From the NCBI GenBank assembly GCA_947493265.1, contig CANLQL010000002.1, positions 186,001 to 250,000 on the forward strand: DNA of 64,000 nucleotides. Direction: 5' to 3'. This DNA is from an uncultured Litoreibacter sp. Lineage in GTDB: Bacteria > Pseudomonadota > Alphaproteobacteria > Rhodobacterales > Rhodobacteraceae. Positions 1-9,043 of the stretch are shown here, in pieces. The translations under genes and the position numbers were made by a program. The number at the start of each line of letters is the position of its first letter. Position 1 is the stretch's first letter. The notes beneath the pieces are model-generated. The model searched no databases. It was not told where the DNA came from and saw nothing but the letters and a program-made list of their open reading frames with translations.

Positions 1-14
1 GCTGGCCCAAGGGT

Positions 15-998
15 TTAGTTGGCGTTGTAGGCGTCAAGGATCGCCTGACCGTCTGCACCTGCTGTTTCCAGCCAGTCCGCGGTCATTTTTGCACCGATGG
101 TTTCAAGCTCTGCCAGGAAATCCGCGCCTGCATCCTGAACCGTCATGCCGTTCTTTTGAAGTTCGGCAAAATAGAACTCTGCAAGCTCCTCGGATTTTGC
201 GGCACAAGACGCGGATGTTTCATCTGCGGCTTTCTGGATGCCCGCTTGAACATCAGCGTCGAGACCTTCCCAGACTTGCGTGTTCACCATCACATAGTTG
301 CGCGGCAGCCATGCGTTGACCTTGTAATAGTGGCTCAGATGTTCCCAGACCTGACGGTCATAGCCGGTGGACCCGGACGAAATGAACGCAGAGGCCACAC
401 CGGTTGCCAAGGCTTGGCTCAACTCGGCGGCTTCGATCTGGACCGGGATCATGCCCAGTTCTTCGGCGAAGGTCGCGGTTGCGGAATTGTAGGATCGGAA
501 CTTGATGCCTTGGGTGTCTTCAGAAGAATTTACTTCCTGGTTGAAGTAGAATCCCTGGCCGGGCCATGGGCAGGTGTACAAGGCCACAAGGTTCAGATCG
601 GCCAATTGCGCGTTTACCGTATCGCGGGCCGCCTGCCAGAGCTTTTCATTGTCTGCGTAGCTGGTCGCGATAAACGGCAGGTTGTCCCAGCCCAACAGTG
701 GTGCTTCGTTCGCATGGGCGGACATGAAGCGTTCGCCGATAGGCACCTGACCGGTCTGGATGGCGCGCTTGATGTCGCCGCCACCAAAGAGCGATCCACC
801 CGGATGGACCGTGATGTCAATCGCGCCCTCGGTATAGTCGCGCACCAGATCCGCGAAAATCACGCCGTGTTCGGAGTGGAAATTCGTGGCTGCGTAAGCC
901 ATTGGCATGTCCCAGGATTGCGCGTGGCCATCTGCAAAAGCAGTTGTCGCCATGAATGCGCCGACAGCCGTTGCGGCTGCTGTCTTCAGAATAGTCAT
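15..998 (-). CDS. dctP: TRAP transporter solute-binding protein (DctP family)
   Basis: Periplasmic substrate-binding protein of a tripartite ATP-independent transporter, which captures an organic acid or similar anion and delivers it to DctQM. It is 327 aa, usual for the family, with a signal peptide ending near residue 22 (TTAFA). It has the family pattern of a conserved Arg in GIKFRSYNSAT, which in characterised members binds the ligand carboxylate. A strong GGGAGGA Shine-Dalgarno lies just upstream of the ATG. The gene stops 14 nt from the window edge, so dctQ and dctM, if linked, would lie outside to the left. The substrate cannot be told from sequence. Confidence 0.93.
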   Translation of the reverse strand: MTILKTAAATAVGAFMATTAFADGHAQSWDMPMAYAATNFHSEHGVIFADLVRDYTEGAIDITVHPGGSLFGGGDIKRAIQTGQVPIGERFMSAHANEAPLLGWDNLPFIATSYADNEKLWQAARDTVNAQLADLNLVALYTCPWPGQGFYFNQEVNSSEDTQGIKFRSYNSATATFAEELGMIPVQIEAAELSQALATGVASAFISSGSTGYDRQVWEHLSHYYKVNAWLPRNYVMVNTQVWEGLDADVQAGIQKAADETSASCAAKSEELAEFYFAELQKNGMTVQDAGADFLAELETIGAKMTADWLETAGADGQAILDAYNAN

Positions 999-1198
999 AG
1001 GTGTCCTCCCAGACGGCGGCGCGCAAGCGCCACGAGTTTCATCGGATCAAAGGCCCCCAAATCGATGTTCGGTTTTTCCCGCCTATAAGATCTGCGATGA
1101 TCCGACCTGTTTTCAACGCACCTGTCAAGCCAACCCGCTGATAACCTAAAGGGTTGCCGCCATTGCGGTCACCCAAACTGGGGCAGGCGGGCCGAAGG

Positions 1199-1678
1199 TC
1201 AGCTAGGTGTGAAAAAGAAATAGCATGCCAGCGGGATGAGCATGAAGCCTGCGATGAAGCTGTAGCCGATGGGGCCGGGGGTGATCAGATATGACTTCTC
1301 AGGCTTGCGCGGGTTGTAGTAGACGCGCACTTTGCCGTCTGCCCTGGTTTCGATGTAGGTCATCTGCAGGCGCAGGATAAATCGCAGGTTGTGTGAGACA
1401 ACCGTAAGAAACGGCGTCAGGCGATGCCCTTCATATTCTACACCGTCGACTTTGAAACGGTATTGCACCTCGGCCATATAGTTTTGATCGGTGAGCCGCA
1501 TGCTTGGGCTAAGACGTCCAACCTCGCTCTGGATCAGGTCGCCAAACACGCTTGGCCACCTGTTGATGCGGATGCAATAGATCAGGCTGTAGGTGCACAT
1601 AACGACGCAATAGATCGCAAACAGCAGCAGCCATTCTTCGGCTCCACCATTTTTCAATTGCTCGATAAATTTGTCCAT
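1199..1678 (-). CDS. DUF3592 membrane protein
   Basis: Small membrane protein of unknown function, 159 aa. A first transmembrane helix spans about residues 16-36 and a second about 133-155. Between them is a soluble beta-rich segment containing YRFKVDGVEYEG and VRVYYNPRKPEKSYL, the layout I associate with DUF3592. It lies in the same direction as the DUF2306 gene upstream, 116 nt away. No enzymatic motif is visible. Confidence 0.7.
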   Translation of the reverse strand: MDKFIEQLKNGGAEEWLLLFAIYCVVMCTYSLIYCIRINRWPSVFGDLIQSEVGRLSPSMRLTDQNYMAEVQYRFKVDGVEYEGHRLTPFLTVVSHNLRFILRLQMTYIETRADGKVRVYYNPRKPEKSYLITPGPIGYSFIAGFMLIPLACYFFFTPS

Positions 1679-1794
1679 TTGGCACGTATTCTTTCTTGCA
1701 CGAACTCAGGATGTCCTGATTTCGGAGAACCTTCCATTTAGAATTTGGCACCCGCTCCGGTGCTTTCTTCGGCGGAAAAGAGCGAATTGATGTG

Positions 1795-2463
1795 TCATTT
1801 CAAAGGCACTTTCTGGCGCGGTTTTGGAATTAGGCTCCAGCGTTGCCAAATCAGGATTTCAACAACCATGATATTCAAGACCCATGCCCCAACCATCAGG
1901 GCTTCGCGCGCGGGACCCGCAGCCTCAGACCCAACGACTACAAGCCAGGAGAGGCCCAATATCGTTTGCGTCGATGCGCCTTGGCCGATTGCGTAGGCGC
2001 GCAGCATATACGCACTGTGTTGGACAATGTTGCGGGCTTTGATTGCGGCGATGGCCCAAATTAGGAACCCTATCATCGACGCGCCCAGCACGATCCGGAC
2101 CCAATATAGGAGCGGGCCTTGCAGGTCGCTTGGGAACGCATAGGCATGGGTCATCCACAGCCCGCTTGCTGCGGAGGTGAGCCCCGCAAAGAAAACCATG
2201 CGTCCGTTTATACGATGAAAGGCCCGTTTCGTGCGTCTTAGGCTGGGCAGAAACTGCACCGCGCCAAAGAGGCAAAAGACAAAACTGCTGAGGATGTGCA
2301 GCACGATCGGGGCGGGGCTGTTCGACGCGCGTGGATTTGGTGGCGCAATGGCCGGTCCGCCCATCAGTTCCAGCACACGGATCAGACCGCCAAAGGTGGG
2401 AATAAACGAATAGACCAGGATCACGTAAAGCACGATCCATTCCAACCTGCTTAGGACTCTCAT
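1795..2463 (-). CDS. DUF2306-type multi-pass membrane protein
   Basis: Predicted integral membrane protein of 222 aa with about six hydrophobic helices. Features include an RAFHRINGR segment between helices and conserved His residues (VLHI, THAYAF, QHSAYML), as in DUF2306 proteins, a family of unknown function that resembles haem-binding four-helix membrane proteins. It is divergent from the LysR gene across a 130-nt gap, so that regulator may control it. Function is unassigned. Confidence 0.7.
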   Translation of the reverse strand: MRVLSRLEWIVLYVILVYSFIPTFGGLIRVLELMGGPAIAPPNPRASNSPAPIVLHILSSFVFCLFGAVQFLPSLRRTKRAFHRINGRMVFFAGLTSAASGLWMTHAYAFPSDLQGPLLYWVRIVLGASMIGFLIWAIAAIKARNIVQHSAYMLRAYAIGQGASTQTILGLSWLVVVGSEAAGPAREALMVGAWVLNIMVVEILIWQRWSLIPKPRQKVPLK

Positions 2464-2593
2464 AATTTGCCTTCATGGATAGGGTGTGAGTGTTTGCGGC
2501 CAAAACCGGCATTTCTGCGATTTTGGAAGCCCATTTTATCGCGGTGGGCTGGCAATACGAAATTGCGGATATTTCTTGGTTTGGTATACGTAA

Positions 2594-3484
2594 ATGATGG
2601 AGTGGAAACGAACCTCATTTGACTGGAACCAAGCGCGCGCCTTTCTGGTGACGGCAGAAGAAGGCTCGTTGTCTGCGGCGGCGCGGGCGCTTGGACTGAC
2701 ACAACCGACGTTGAGCCGACAGGTTGCCGGGCTTGAAGACGCGCTTGGCGTTGTCTTGTTTGAACGGACCCCGCGGGAGTTGTTGCTGACGCAGGCAGGG
2801 CTGAAGCTGCTGGAGCATTTCCGCATGATGGGCGAGGCGGCAAACCGTGTTTCGCTTTCTGCGGCAGGGCAATCGCAGGCCATCACCGGCAAGGTTGTCA
2901 TTGCGGCCACCAATGTGATGGCGACGTATTTCCTGCCACCAGTCTTGAAACAGATCGGTCACAAAGCGCCGAACCTTCAGGTCGAAATCCTCACCTCAAA
3001 TGATCTGACGGATTTGCGGCGGCGCGAGGCGGATGTCGCGCTTCGCCATGCGCGCCCGCAAGATGACCACCTGATTGCCAAACGGTTGCGGGATGTAACG
3101 GGCCATCTTTATGCCTCGAAAGACTATCTGGATGCCGTTGGTCGGCCCAAAGACACGGCTGATCTTGCGCGGATGCAGTTTGTCGGGTTTGACGACCCTG
3201 AGTTGCGGTTGGGACTATTGGCGTCGCGCGGGATCAACCTGACGACGTCGAATTTCAACTTTCTGACATCCAGCGGCACGCTTGCCCTTGCGCTTATCCG
3301 GCAAGGGCTGGGCATCGGCATCCTGCCCAGTGAAATTGGCGATGCATTTCCCGAGCTTGAGGACCCATATCCGGCTTTTGAACGGTTGAACATCGAGACG
3401 TGGTTGGTCGCGCATCGGGAGTTGAAGACCAACTCAAGTATTCGGCTGATCTTCGATCATCTGTCGGAGCATTTGGCGACCTGA
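2594..3484 (+). CDS. LysR-family transcriptional regulator
   Basis: DNA-binding transcription factor, 296 aa. The N-terminal winged helix-turn-helix covers roughly residues 9-68, with the classic LysR stretches SLSAAARALGLTQPTLSRQV and ALGVVLFER. A periplasmic-binding-like effector domain follows (about residues 92-290). Two ATGs occur in tandem at the start and no good Shine-Dalgarno is visible, so the exact start may be 2594 or 2597. It is divergent from the DUF2306 gene and upstream of the cupin gene. By family habit it would act on one of these, but the effector is unknown. Confidence 0.92.
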   Translation: MMEWKRTSFDWNQARAFLVTAEEGSLSAAARALGLTQPTLSRQVAGLEDALGVVLFERTPRELLLTQAGLKLLEHFRMMGEAANRVSLSAAGQSQAITGKVVIAATNVMATYFLPPVLKQIGHKAPNLQVEILTSNDLTDLRRREADVALRHARPQDDHLIAKRLRDVTGHLYASKDYLDAVGRPKDTADLARMQFVGFDDPELRLGLLASRGINLTTSNFNFLTSSGTLALALIRQGLGIGILPSEIGDAFPELEDPYPAFERLNIETWLVAHRELKTNSSIRLIFDHLSEHLAT

Positions 3485-3630
3485 CCGGCGAATTTCGCCT
3501 GCCTCTTGTACTGCAAATTTTGAGTTCAATCCCTCGAGTGGATAGTGAGTTGTTGTCGGTGCAACTGGCATGTTTGCGGGGCGCATTCTTGGGGCATGGC
3601 CCATCGAGTCTTTGAAATTCTTCTTGACGT

Positions 3631-3675
3631 GATACCTTTTGGTGTTATTTATAAATGATACCATTTGGTATTATT
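3631..3675 (+). promoter_or_regulatory. Tandem operator-like palindromes before the cupin gene
   Basis: Two near-identical 19-bp units start at 3631 and 3657, 26 bp apart, and differ at two positions. Each has an inverted ATACC-N4-GGTRT core; the second, ATACCATTTGGTAT, is a perfect dyad. A possible -35 TTGACG (3624-3629) precedes them and AT-rich -10-like sequence (TTTATAAA) lies between them. The units would therefore flank the promoter, a typical repressor layout. The cognate regulator is unknown. Confidence 0.6.
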
Positions 3676-3688
3676 AATGGAGGCCAAC

Positions 3689-4108
3689 ATGCTAAAACCT
3701 ATTCTTACACTGGCGTTTATTTCTGCCGCCTCGCCCGGGCTTGCGGATCAGATTACCGCACTGCCAAGCGCGGATCTTCCTTGGGCTGTCACGCCAGAGG
3801 GGGCTGAATTTGCGGCCCTTGATGGTGACCGCTTCGTGGAGCCTTACATGGCGATGGTGCGGCTGCCGGCCGGGCTTGCCAGCCCGCCACATGTCAAGAC
3901 TGCCAATATGTTCGGGGTCGTGATGGAAGGGACGTTTGTGCACACGGCCAGTGACGGCAGTGACCGCGCTGCGCAAAATCTTGGGCCGGGGTCGTATTAC
4001 TACATTCCGGCTGGGCTGCCCCATGTCAGCGCTTGCGTGTCTGATGTTCCCTGCGTGGCGTTTTTATATCAGGACGGCGCGTTTGATTTTAACGTTGTCC
4101 AAAATTGA
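3689..4108 (+). CDS. Secreted cupin-domain protein
   Basis: Small exported protein with a single cupin barrel, 139 aa. The signal peptide ends near ASPGLA (residue 20). The barrel shows cupin-like motifs: PPHVKTANMFGVVMEG (motif 1 region) and GSYYYIPAGLPHVSACV (motif 2 region, with His). The start was placed at the ATG at 3689 because GGAGG lies at 3679-3683; a longer open frame begins at a TTG at 3665, inside the operator. The ligand or reaction is unknown. The DUF899 gene follows 25 nt later, so the two are probably cotranscribed. Confidence 0.75.
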   Translation: MLKPILTLAFISAASPGLADQITALPSADLPWAVTPEGAEFAALDGDRFVEPYMAMVRLPAGLASPPHVKTANMFGVVMEGTFVHTASDGSDRAAQNLGPGSYYYIPAGLPHVSACVSDVPCVAFLYQDGAFDFNVVQN

Positions 4109-4133
4109 CATCCCCCTCGGACGGAGAAGACCA

Positions 4134-4853
4134 ATGTTTCAATTTCAAACCCTGACGGACCGCGACACCTGGCTGAAGGAGCGGTTGGCCCTTCTGGACC
4201 TGGAAAAACAGCTTTCACGCAAGCGCGACGAGATCGCTGCGGCCCGGCGCAACCTGCCTTGGGTGCGCCTGCAATCTGACTACAAGTTTGCCTCCTCAGG
4301 TGGGGAGGTCTCGCTGAGCGACCTTTTTGGAGAACACCCGCAACTTGTAATCTACCATTTTATGTTTGACGAAGATTGGGAGGAGGGGTGCAAAAGCTGT
4401 TCATACTTTGCCGACAGTTTCGACAGGGCAGTTGACCATCTTGCAGCACGCGACACGGCATTTGCCTGTGTTTCGAATGCCCCGTTTGCGCGTTTGGACG
4501 CGTATCGAAAGCGTTTGGGCTGGTCGTTCAATTGGGTTTCTGCGGAAGGCACAAGCTTCGGGGAAGACTTTGGCGTGACGTTCCCGGACACGCCCAAAAG
4601 CGGCAAAACCTATAACTACCGCGCGACATCCGCGACCGGTGAATTGCCGGGCCTCAGTGTGTTCTGCCGTTTGGAAGATGGGGGTATTGCCCATGCATAT
4701 TCGACCTATTCGCGGGGGCTGGATGCGTTGAACGTGACCTATTCCCTTTTGGATCACACACCCCTTGGCCGCAATGAAGGGGACCTTGCACACACGATGA
4801 GTTGGGTGGAGCGGCGCGATGAATACGCCGCGGCACGTCCATCGATAGACTGA
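4134..4853 (+). CDS. DUF899 thioredoxin-like family protein
   Basis: Cytoplasmic protein of 239 aa in the DUF899 family, which has a thioredoxin-like fold. Motifs include LEKQLSRKRDEIAAARRNLPWV near the N-terminus, LVIYHFMFDEDWEEGCKSC with a CxxC-like Cys pair, and a C-terminal YSTYSRGLDALNVTYSLLD segment typical of the family. The start at 4134 has a GGAGA Shine-Dalgarno; the open frame extends further upstream through the cupin gene in another phase, which is not coding. Biochemical function is unknown, though a redox role is plausible. Confidence 0.85.
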   Translation: MFQFQTLTDRDTWLKERLALLDLEKQLSRKRDEIAAARRNLPWVRLQSDYKFASSGGEVSLSDLFGEHPQLVIYHFMFDEDWEEGCKSCSYFADSFDRAVDHLAARDTAFACVSNAPFARLDAYRKRLGWSFNWVSAEGTSFGEDFGVTFPDTPKSGKTYNYRATSATGELPGLSVFCRLEDGGIAHAYSTYSRGLDALNVTYSLLDHTPLGRNEGDLAHTMSWVERRDEYAAARPSID

Positions 4854-4990
4854 TGTTGTTGCAAACTGACCGTTTGTTCTGATCCGCATGAAAACGTCTC
4901 GGGCGCTGCGTGGTGCCCCGAAATATTACTTAGACAAAAGCCGATAGGGTTGCCATTCTAAGGTCACTTAGTGGATTGAGGTTTGGCGAA

Positions 4991-7921
4991 ATGTTGCGGT
5001 TTGTTTGGGTATTTCTGGTTTTCGTTTCGGCAAGTCTTGCAAGCGCGGATAGCCGTCTTCACCAGCTTTACCCCAACAATGACATCACGATAACCAAAAG
5101 CCCAATCGCTCAGATAACAACGATTTATTCGCCCAATCCGCCGCCGCAATTGACGGAGTTGATGGGGTTGCGTTTCAAGGCGATGAAACTGCCTGCGCCG
5201 CAGGTTTTGCCGATGACGCCGGGCACTTTGTTCGCAGACGTCAATCGGCCTGGCACGGCCCTTGTGCTGAAGGCCGAAGATACAGCGCATCAAATGATCG
5301 ACCCGCTTTTTGATGACAGCGCGATCCGTTTCTACATCACCACCGAGGAGGTCACGACCGAAGAAGTCAGCATTCGGATCGCGAACGGAAATACGATGGG
5401 GCGGGGTCGCCAGATCTGGCTGGGGGACGGGCCGCAAGCGCTTATTCTGGCCAATGGTGCGCTTCAGCCGAACTACCGGATCATCTATGTGCCTGACGGG
5501 ATTGATCAGGAAAGACTGGTAAATCTCTTCAAACTGGCCGGCATCCAAACCTCTGAGTTTCGAAGATTTGTCACCGAAGAGTTGCAAAACCTTCGGCGAC
5601 CGGATGTGGCAGTCCTGACCGAGATCACTGCCTTTGCAAGCGAAGGGATTGAACAGTTTCCGCTCTATTATTCGGATTTCAGAATTCACGCGTTGAGCAA
5701 CAAGATTGAAATGCGCGATGTGACGCCGCCCTTGCGCCTGCCGAAAACGGCTACGGTGACGACCCCAGCTCCTGAACCTGTTCCTCAGCAACCTGCAGTC
5801 GCGGCACCTGCGTTGCCCACGGGAATTGCCGCGATTGATCGCAGCGAAGCCAAGTCTTTGCCGATCCCGAAGGCCCCGGATGTCGTGGAAGTGACGAAAC
5901 GCAGCCGGGAAGAGTTTGATTTCAGCGCGATGGCCGCCAATACCTGTCATGTTGTGACACCACAGGGTGCCAACGACAGGGTCGCACTGGTTATCGGCAA
6001 TGGTAGCTATTTTCCAGATATCGGGTGGCTCGAAAATCCTCCGAACGATGCAACAAAAATTGCGGCACAGCTTTCGGGAAATAACGTCAAAGTCTATTAC
6101 GCGACCGAGGCAAGCAAAACGGTTATCGAGGACTGCGCGGAACGAATGGCCGTGGAAAATCGCGATATCGATCTGGCGATCCTGTATTATTCGGGTCACG
6201 GGCTTCAGCAAAACAACAAGAACTACATCGTCGGAATTGAAGCGTCGTTGAAAGGGGATCTGACCGAAAACCTGGTCTCCTTTGACAGGATTGCTGCAAA
6301 TCTTCGGCGCATTTCTAGATCAACCTTGATGTTTCTGGATGCGTGTCGGAACAACCCGTTTGAAAGCAGTACATCCGGTTTGGCGGACCTCACCGGGGAG
6401 GCCGGGGGCGTGACGATCCCTGCGGATCAGAATGACTACGCTGTCATCTATGCTGCGGCGCCGAATGCTGTTGCCTCTGACGGTACGGGGGACACGTCCC
6501 CCTTCACCTCGGCAATGCTGGAGGCCATGGCGGCTCCCGGAATTCCTGTGCAGGAAGTCATCGTGCGGGTCTCGGCCGACGTGCAACGCGCGACGAACTA
6601 CCAGCAGCAACCCTATGTCAGCTCAAACCTGACCCGGTTGATCTACCTTGGCGCGGAAGTCAGCATCGAGGATTTGCAAACAAAAGCGGAGCAGGCAGCG
6701 GCCCGTGCTGCGGTTATCGCGCAGCGTGACTATCCCCATAATGTTCTGGCAGAAATTCTGCGAACTCTGCCAACAAACGCAACCGATCAAGAGCTTGCGA
6801 CGATTTTTTCAACGGCGGACAGGGCGCTTCGGCAAATTTTGTTCAGAAACATCGTGGCGATCCCGAACCTCGACACAGACTATAACGTCGCTATGGGATT
6901 TGCGGGCCACGAAAACGTTGTCTTGGCAAAAACGGACGGCCAATTACATCTTGTGGACGGCGAGGATGGGCGGTTGCTTCACCAATACCAGCTCGCTTCG
7001 GAACAGAATATATTCAACCCGCTTCCGGCTGGTGACGCGGCCGGTACGAAAGTCGCCTACGCGATAGGTCAGGAAAGCGTGGTTCTGCTTGATGCAGCCA
7101 CAGGCGCAGTTTTGCACACACTACCAGTACCCTCGGGCAATAATACTTACTCAAACCGGATATATTCCATGCGGTTTTCACCCGATGGAAAGAGGCTTCT
7201 GATGGAGATCGGCGGAACAGCATACCATCTTTTTGATGCGATTTCTGGCAGACTGCTGACGAGCTTTTCGACCATTGTTCTTCCAAATGGAAATGCACAT
7301 AACATTCTGAAAACCCAGTTGCATAATGATGGTCTGTGTTTTGCGATCAGCAATCAAAATATCGCTGGGGCAACAGACTTCTTTGGTGTCGGATATCTTG
7401 GGTTCGAGACCAATACGGTCGAAGCCGTCTATGCCGATGTCGGAGAAAAGCGTTGGGTGGAACGTCTGTCTTGTACATCTGACGGGAAATACGCCCTTTA
7501 CCAAGCGGGGAACCCAAACGGATCGACAAATGTCAATGAAATCGTGGATTTGACGACCGGCAAGGTACTTGTCCGAAAAGAAGAAACAGCGACGTCAACG
7601 CGGGCGTATCAGTCCTTTTTGCGGGAAGACGGGTCTACTGCGCTCTTTAATGGTCAAAACGGAACGATCCTCTATGATTTGAACGAGAGAGAATTCACAG
7701 CGGCGCTCCCACCCGACGATATCCAGTTTGATATTGGAGAATACCTCTTCCTAATTTCACCACCAAACGGGCTGCAGGCAGAGGGTTTCTTCGCTGGCCT
7801 ATCAGACATCGCGTTTGAGATTGCCGCCCCGCCCACCCGAATTATCGAGTTGGCGTTTGAGCGTCTTCCACCGGATCTGGCCGAACAGGTGCAATCAGAG
7901 CGGCCAGTAATTCCAAACTGA
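4991..7921 (+). CDS. Exported caspase-fold (peptidase C14-like) protein with C-terminal propeller-like region
   Basis: Large exported protein of 976 aa. A signal peptide (VSASLASA) is followed by about 300 residues of unrecognised sequence with a Pro/Ala-rich linker. A caspase-like domain then spans about residues 326-560, with the catalytic dyad visible as His403 in YYSGHG and Cys452 in DACRNNPF. The last 350 residues hold repeated blade-like segments (LVDGEDGRLLHQY, LLDAATGAVLHTL, LFDAISGRLLTSF), suggesting a beta-propeller sensor. The ATG at 4991 is preferred over a TTG at 4976 because GAGG sits 9 nt upstream. Substrate and partners are unknown. The 3' end overlaps the convergent gene by 27 nt. 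Confidence 0.82.
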   Translation: MLRFVWVFLVFVSASLASADSRLHQLYPNNDITITKSPIAQITTIYSPNPPPQLTELMGLRFKAMKLPAPQVLPMTPGTLFADVNRPGTALVLKAEDTAHQMIDPLFDDSAIRFYITTEEVTTEEVSIRIANGNTMGRGRQIWLGDGPQALILANGALQPNYRIIYVPDGIDQERLVNLFKLAGIQTSEFRRFVTEELQNLRRPDVAVLTEITAFASEGIEQFPLYYSDFRIHALSNKIEMRDVTPPLRLPKTATVTTPAPEPVPQQPAVAAPALPTGIAAIDRSEAKSLPIPKAPDVVEVTKRSREEFDFSAMAANTCHVVTPQGANDRVALVIGNGSYFPDIGWLENPPNDATKIAAQLSGNNVKVYYATEASKTVIEDCAERMAVENRDIDLAILYYSGHGLQQNNKNYIVGIEASLKGDLTENLVSFDRIAANLRRISRSTLMFLDACRNNPFESSTSGLADLTGEAGGVTIPADQNDYAVIYAAAPNAVASDGTGDTSPFTSAMLEAMAAPGIPVQEVIVRVSADVQRATNYQQQPYVSSNLTRLIYLGAEVSIEDLQTKAEQAAARAAVIAQRDYPHNVLAEILRTLPTNATDQELATIFSTADRALRQILFRNIVAIPNLDTDYNVAMGFAGHENVVLAKTDGQLHLVDGEDGRLLHQYQLASEQNIFNPLPAGDAAGTKVAYAIGQESVVLLDAATGAVLHTLPVPSGNNTYSNRIYSMRFSPDGKRLLMEIGGTAYHLFDAISGRLLTSFSTIVLPNGNAHNILKTQLHNDGLCFAISNQNIAGATDFFGVGYLGFETNTVEAVYADVGEKRWVERLSCTSDGKYALYQAGNPNGSTNVNEIVDLTTGKVLVRKEETATSTRAYQSFLREDGSTALFNGQNGTILYDLNEREFTAALPPDDIQFDIGEYLFLISPPNGLQAEGFFAGLSDIAFEIAAPPTRIIELAFERLPPDLAEQVQSERPVIPN

Positions 7922-8491
7922 CCAATGCGGGGTTTTGAGGTGTTCGACAAAGGCTTCGGTCAGCTCGCCATATCCGTCGATTTCGACACGGCGTTGCGCG
8001 ACATGGGCTTTCGAATACACATCAAAGCGCAGCAAGTTTTCGCGGAAGAAATCTTCGATCAACCCGGAATCACACAGATCGCGGCTGACACAAACCGATA
8101 GCTTGTCGAAAAAGTAAATCAGTTGGTCCAGATCTTCCTGAACCGCCTCGTCGCCTGCAAGCCTGTTCATCGCGGTATTCAAACGCGCAAGATCCTTGTC
8201 TGCGTCACTCATGTCTTCCAGCAAATCGGCAGGGACTTTGTCCAGCGCCGTCGCATTCGCGTTGAGGATAACGCCCGAGACGCGATCCAGCGCGCTCTTA
8301 TATCCTTTGTCCTCCCATTCCTGGACATGCTGGTAGGAGGTCTTCGTCCGCTCGCCACTTTGGTAATTCTTGTACTCGAAAAACGTCAGTGCCAGCCCCA
8401 ATGCGAGAAGCGCCACGCTTAACGGTCGTTCTTCGACAGCACGCAAGCGCCGCCAAAGCACCATGAATTGCGACGCGGTGCGTCTTATCAT
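7895..8491 (-). CDS. Hypothetical single-pass membrane-anchored protein
   Basis: Protein of 198 aa not recognised as a known family. One hydrophobic helix lies near residues 26-42 (SVALLALGLALTFFEY), followed by a soluble, mostly helical domain with a Cys pair (CVSRDLCDSG). The start was set at 8491 because its ATG overlaps the stop of the upstream secreted-protein gene (ATGA), indicating translational coupling; the frame is open to 8503. The 3' end overlaps the caspase-fold gene on the other strand by 27 nt. Confidence 0.6.
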   Translation of the reverse strand: MIRRTASQFMVLWRRLRAVEERPLSVALLALGLALTFFEYKNYQSGERTKTSYQHVQEWEDKGYKSALDRVSGVILNANATALDKVPADLLEDMSDADKDLARLNTAMNRLAGDEAVQEDLDQLIYFFDKLSVCVSRDLCDSGLIEDFFRENLLRFDVYSKAHVAQRRVEIDGYGELTEAFVEHLKTPHWSVWNYWPL

Positions 8492-8871
8492 TGGGTTTCG
8501 CAAACGGCGGGGATGGACACCAGAACAGCGGGGTCAAACGTGCCGCCAGATTTTTCGATGATATCTTTCAGACAGTTCATGCGCGCTTCATCAAGGATCA
8601 GTTTTCCGCCATTGCTGAACGCGTCACCGGGATTGACAATGGAATTGCCGACGCCTTTGCTTGGGGCCTCAGACGGGCTGTGGCAGGCATCAAGATCAAC
8701 CCGGACAAAACCGCGGTTTGACTGCTTCATCCGGTCCATGCGGCCTTCAAATTCTGATAAAAAGCAACTGGCCCGCGCCGAGTTCAATACCGTCGCAGGG
8801 CTACAATAGTCGCAAGCGAAAGACGGAAGCGGCGTCAACGTGACAGCAAGAACCAAGAAAAACGGGCGCAA
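8488..8871 (-). CDS. Hypothetical secreted cysteine-containing protein
   Basis: Small exported protein of 127 aa with a signal peptide ending at SFA before CDYC. Six cysteines in the mature part suggest disulfides. No family is recognised. The start codon is TTG, supported by AGGAG (complement of 8878-8882) six nucleotides upstream; no ATG or GTG fits. It is the first gene of a two-gene unit with the membrane-anchored protein. A large inverted repeat lies just upstream. Confidence 0.6.
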   Translation of the reverse strand: MRPFFLVLAVTLTPLPSFACDYCSPATVLNSARASCFLSEFEGRMDRMKQSNRGFVRVDLDACHSPSEAPSKGVGNSIVNPGDAFSNGGKLILDEARMNCLKDIIEKSGGTFDPAVLVSIPAVCETQ

Positions 8872-8898
8872 TTAAATCTCCTAATCTGGGGTAATCTA

Positions 8899-8935
8899 GT
8901 TTCAAGAAAATGGAAAATCTACATTTTCTTGAAAC
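8899..8935. repeat. 14-bp perfect inverted repeat in a divergent promoter region
   Basis: Arms at 8899-8912 (GTTTCAAGAAAATG) and 8922-8935 are exact reverse complements around a 9-nt spacer. There is no T-run on either side, so this is unlikely to be an intrinsic terminator. It sits between the divergent secreted-protein gene and the hydrolase gene, where a regulator site or RNA hairpin is plausible. Confidence 0.75.
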
Positions 8936-9043
8936 CGGCGCTTTGTCTGGTGAAGCAAATTGCGTGGCGCTTTTATTCAAACTCGCCCCTCGCAAAATAA
9001 TTCAACTTCAGGCTAGCGTGTGATGAAACGAACGGAGGACAAA

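Noticed and set aside
156-1088. Long plus-strand open frame of 310 codons
   Set aside because: It is antisense to dctP, which has a signal peptide, family motifs and a strong ribosome site. The reverse frame has Cys/Arg/His-rich shadow composition.
4964-6211. Minus-strand open frame of 415 codons
   Set aside because: Antisense to the caspase-fold gene and rich in Arg, His and Cys as expected of a shadow frame; no ribosome site or motif.
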